The translations under genes and the position numbers were made by a program. The notes beneath the pieces are model-generated. The model saw nothing but the letters and a program-made list of their open reading frames with translations, ran no database searches and had not been told where the DNA came from. Of a stretch of DNA of 64,000 nucleotides, positions 57,801-60,800 are shown piece after piece. How positions within the stretch are numbered: the first letter of the stretch is position 1; the number at the start of each line of letters is the position of its first letter. Source of the DNA: Eopsaltria australis (lineage: Eukaryota; Chordata; Aves; Passeriformes; Petroicidae); the NCBI GenBank assembly GCA_034509425.1, contig JAVTVJ010001251.1, forward strand, positions 1 through 64,000, read 5' to 3'.

Positions 57801-60800
57801 ATGCTAATGGACACTTTCAACCCTTAATTTCTACTAAATTTGGTGCTCAGCACCAAGGCGCGTATCGAACTGAATGTATAGTCTTTTTAATTCCATGACA
57901 CCACCGTACAAACACCAGCTACACTGTAGCTTCATGTTTCTTGCATTCATATAAACCAAATTCACATCTTAAGTCTAAGAAAATAATTTAGAAAAATAAT
58001 TAGGTGTTTAGTCCCTTCACTGAGTAGGGATAATCCTATTCAATCTTAATGCTTTTGCTACATATTCTTTTATGGTGACTGTCTTTCTTTCAGCTGGAAT
58101 AGAGTTAATTTATTCTCAGTAGCTGTGCAGTGCAGTGTTTTGAATTCAGTATGAGAATAACTGGTAACACACCAATGTTTTGCTTTCTGCTAAGTTGACT
58201 CAAGGATTTTTTGGTGTCTCATGATCTGCCAGTGAGAAGGTACAAAAAAGAAGAAAACTGTGAGGGAACAGAGCAGGGATAAGTGACCCAAACTGGCCAA
58301 CGGGATATTCCACACCCTAGAGCATCATGCCCCCAGAATATAAACTGGGGAGTTAACTGGAATGTGCGCTGATCAGGGCTCAGGGACAGGGTCTGGCATT
58401 GGTCAGGAGGTGGTGAACACTTGCACTGTGCACCACTTGAGGGTTTTTTCCCTTTTTACTATGATTATTACTATTATACTTTACTTTGTTTCAATTATCT
58501 AACTCCCATTATCTCAACTTACAAGGTTTTACTTTTTTGATTTGCCTCCTCATTCCACCAGGCTGGGTGTGAGTGGTGTGGGTAAGCAAGTGGCTGCACG
58601 ATGCTTACTAGCCAGCTGAGTTTAGACCATTGATATAGAACAAGAGACCAAGGACTGTATAAAAAAGTAAGCTACCAGCTAAGAAATGTATGTAAGCATA
58701 TGTGTTCACACATATATATCTAAGCACATATGAAATGACTACTCAAACCACTAACCAGCATGCAGTTAGATATACATCACTCCCAGGGTCATAACCTATG
58801 AGAAGAAACTTACTGCTCAAAAACCTTACTGAACGCAGACTAATTTAAAGTAGTACTTTTTCTTACTTCCAGCAGTTCATCTCCACTGAACAGCTTGCCA
58901 CTTCGTCCAACTGGACCTTCAGGTAAGATAGATCTGATGAAATGATGACCCACTGTAGCTTCAAGGCTTATCCCTAACCCACTGCTTTCACTAAATTTGT
59001 TAACCACAGCCACCTAAAATAAGATGAAGAAATGGTACATTTGTCATATACACAGCTGGATCTGTTACTTTCATTTTCAATTTACATGCAATGAGGTCAA
59101 AATTCCAGAAGTGAGAAACCAGACGTACTGTCACGTGTAATGGGGACAGTCAGGTAAAATCTGACTCTTTGATCACATCCTACTTTGCAATACACAAGAG
59201 GGAACTGTTTATGACAACAATGTATCTAATAATACCTACTTCTGCAGATACTACATCTATGATGAGCAATTTTGCAGTATCTCCTAAACTGAGATACTAC
59301 CTTTCATATATCTACAGTATATGTTCTATACATTATTTACATAATTACATTAAATCCTTTATTCACTATGCAGAATGAGAATGAAGTTTCAAATTCTAGC
59401 TAAAGAAGGGAGTTTTGAAGCTCATACTTAATATTTTTTTTTCTCTAATACACATTTATCCTCCTGAATCTAGAAAATCAGTGAAACAATAGTCATGGGC
59501 ACAGTAATCTAACAAGTCTGTTACGGTTTTGATAAAATACAGAAAAATACATATCTACATTCAAAATCTGTAACTAAAATAATCTCAACACACTAAGGAG
59601 CATACGCGTAATTTTCATACATGAAGGAAGAAATAAAATACAAACATATATCTATCCATACGTTGTCAAGATAATAGATGGACAGATAAAAGGTCTTTTA
59701 ACAATAGTGAACAAAATTTACCTACCACTATTTCGTAATTCGAACCCATAATCCTCTGCCATTTTATCTTTGTAGCTGCTTCTTCTGTAGTAGTTAGCTG
59801 AAAATCTAAAATTTATATTTAAGATTACTGTGACAAAGAATTAAAAAACCTAGTAAATTCCTGTAACTGATAAAGTATATGGAACATGCACAATGACACA
59901 ATCATCCCCATAAAGTCAGAACTCTTCTAAATATGAATAATAACTTGGCCTGTTTAGTATCATCAAGCTTGGATTTACCAGAGGAAAAACTCACAAAACA
60001 CTACTAAGATTCTAACCATTCAAAACTAACTGTTTGAAAGACATGAATAGATTGGCGTATGTGGCTGGGAAGAAATTATATGCATTGACACTAGCCTCAG
60101 AGCTGAGTCAATTTTTTGCAATTTTTCAAGATAATAGGCACAAAGTAAATAAAAAGCTTCATGCCCTATGTTAAATCAGACTACATGTGGGCTGAACAGA
60201 CTGATTCAGGGGGATGGCAAAAATACTTAAAAATGTAAACTGCATACTGATTCTTTTGGACAGACCCTGCATTTTACAGAGGGTGTCCAACAACACAATC
60301 TAGAGATATTTTTATTTTTAAAACCATAAGGACAGCTGTGAAAGACTTTTCTGAAACTATAAGCCCCAGAGAGGTCAGTAGCAGAATGTAAGAAGTTCAA
60401 CTGCTTTGCTTTTTTTTTTCTTTCCCTTTTTTTTCTTTTTTGCTAGACTCACATATATGCACACATACAATGACACAAAATTCTAATAGCTAAAGAACAG
60501 CAATGAACTTGGAACGGCAGGAAGGGGAAAAAGTACAAAGACAGGCTAGGTAGCAAACTGTGGCAAATCTTAATTTGATTAAAAGTTTATCTGCAGGTTT
60601 GAAAAACAAAGAAATGCTTTCTTCCTGCTTATTTTTCCCTCATTCACATCGTCTAGGTTTTATGGCAGAAAACAGTAAAAAAGCAGTATTTAGATACAAC
60701 AGCTCACAAACACAGCAGGTTTAACAGGATCCTACATATTCAAGCTCCATAGTCTGGGCTGTGCCTACAGTTCCAGATGAGCATCTGAATGCTCATCACA

